Part shown: piece by piece, positions 5,017 through 5,777 of the stretch
Position numbering within the stretch: the stretch's first letter is position 1
Layout: every line of letters begins with the position of its first letter
NCBI GenBank assembly: GCA_037382205.1
Contig: JARRQD010000304.1
Location: forward strand, 1 to 5,777
DNA: 5,777 nt
Direction: 5' to 3'
Source of the DNA: Thiodiazotropha sp037382205
GTDB taxonomy: Bacteria; Pseudomonadota; Gammaproteobacteria; Chromatiales; Chromatiaceae
The notes under the pieces: model-generated
Seen by the model: the letters and a program-made list of their open reading frames with translations, nothing else
The model's database searches: none
Told to the model about the DNA's origin: nothing
Translations under genes and position numbers: made by a program

Positions 5017-5777
5017 CTAACTATCCTTTCCGACCTGAAGCACCGCTAGAAAGGCATCCTGGGGTATCTCAACCTTACCTACCTGCTTCATGCGTTTTTT
5101 ACCCGCTTTCTGCTTCTCCAGCAGTTTGCGCTTACGTGTAATATCACCACCATAGCATTTGGCCGTAACGTTCTTTCTCAGGGCCTTGACCGTGGTGCGA
5201 GCGATAATCTTGCTACCAATGGCGGCTTGGATTGCCACCTCAAACATCTGTCTTGGAATAATCTCTTTCATCTTTGCGGTCAGATCCCGCCCTCGGTATT
5301 GTGCCTGATCCTTATGTACAATCAGGGACAGGGCATCAACACGGTCACCGTTAATCAAAATATCAAGCTTCACCAAAGGAGCCGCTTGAAAATGGGTAAA
5401 CTCATACTCAAAAGAGGCGTAGCCCCGGCTTACCGACTTTAACCGGTCAAAGAAGTCGAGCACCACCTCATTCATCGGCAATTCATAACTTAACTGCACC
5501 TGCCCAGCCAGATATTGCAGATTTTTCTGCACTCCCCGCTTTTCAACACAGAGGGTGATCACGTTTCCGAGATAGTCCTGCGGTACCAGAATTGTTGCAA
5601 CAATGATCGGTTCACGAACCTCTTCCAGTTTTCCAGGATCAGGCAGTGCCGCTGGATTTTCAATATGGATCAGTTCACCGTCATTTTTCAGTACCTCATA
5701 GACCACTGACGGTGCGGTGGTGATCAGATCCAGGTCATACTCCCGTTCGAGTCGCTCCTGAACGATCTCCATATGGA
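5017..5777 (-). CDS. lepA: Elongation factor 4 (LepA), C-terminal part, cut by the window edge
   Basis: LepA/EF4 is a ribosome-binding GTPase related to EF-G that acts on stalled or mistranslocated ribosomes and affects 30S biogenesis. Only about the last 252 residues are present, against roughly 600 in the family. The GTPase domain and true start lie beyond the right edge; the ATG at 5772-5770 is an internal Met, preceded in frame by His. The fragment opens with the MEIVQERLEREYDLDLITTA block of the EF-G-like domains. It ends with the LepA-specific C-terminal domain: GGDITRKRKLLEKQKAGKKR, then MKQVGKVEIPQDAFLAVLQV and a terminal GKDS, closely matching the E. coli C-terminus. The stop is TAG at 5019-5017, 33 bases before lepB, in the usual lepA-lepB order. 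Nothing suggests the visible part is damaged. Confidence 0.97.
   Translation of the reverse strand, partial: HMEIVQERLEREYDLDLITTAPSVVYEVLKNDGELIHIENPAALPDPGKLEEVREPIIVATILVPQDYLGNVITLCVEKRGVQKNLQYLAGQVQLSYELPMNEVVLDFFDRLKSVSRGYASFEYEFTHFQAAPLVKLDILINGDRVDALSLIVHKDQAQYRGRDLTAKMKEIIPRQMFEVAIQAAIGSKIIARTTVKALRKNVTAKCYGGDITRKRKLLEKQKAGKKRMKQVGKVEIPQDAFLAVLQVGKDS

Noticed and set aside
1..5777. A CRISPR array, toxin-antitoxin pair, defence system or other novel multi-gene system
   Set aside because: All sizeable genes belong to known housekeeping families, and no regularly spaced repeats or unknown gene clusters are present.

Overview
The window carries the 3' two-thirds of a conserved gammaproteobacterial housekeeping operon, read entirely on the minus strand: lepA (3' part only, cut by the right edge), lepB, a DUF4845 membrane protein gene, rnc, era, recO and pdxJ. 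This gene order, with DUF4845 between lepB and rnc, is typical of Gammaproteobacteria. The proteins resemble those of E. coli and Pseudomonas but diverge enough to suggest a non-enteric lineage, possibly a sulfur-oxidising Chromatiales-like group. That placement is an impression; no marker gene here settles it.

Layout from the right edge (start of transcription) to the left: lepA C-terminus (5777-5017), lepB (4983-4135), a 122-base gap, DUF4845 (4012-3638), rnc (3641-2964, overlapping its upstream neighbour by 4 bases), era (2971-2072, overlapping rnc by 8 bases), a 232-base gap filled by a small transposon-like element, recO (1839-1207, with a damaged 3' end), a 123-base AT-rich gap with a possible promoter, and pdxJ (1083-355). 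The left 354 bases hold no supportable gene. They contain a repeat-like GC-rich stretch at the edge, a weak terminator-like inverted repeat, and no acpS, the gene that follows pdxJ in E. coli.

The core genes link translation quality (LepA), protein export (LepB), RNA processing (RNase III), 30S ribosome assembly (Era), recombinational repair (RecO) and vitamin B6 synthesis (PdxJ). No new multi-gene system is visible.

The unusual features are insertions and decay within the operon. (1) A 212-bp MITE-like element with 17-bp terminal inverted repeats (15/17 matching) and TA at both ends sits exactly at the era stop codon. Removing it restores a 22-base era-recO junction. (2) recO appears to have lost about 28 codons near its 3' end with a frame change: the family's C-terminal PLKSRELF motif is still encoded, but in the +1 frame. 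(3) A diverged relative of the element's core lies at the left edge of the window.
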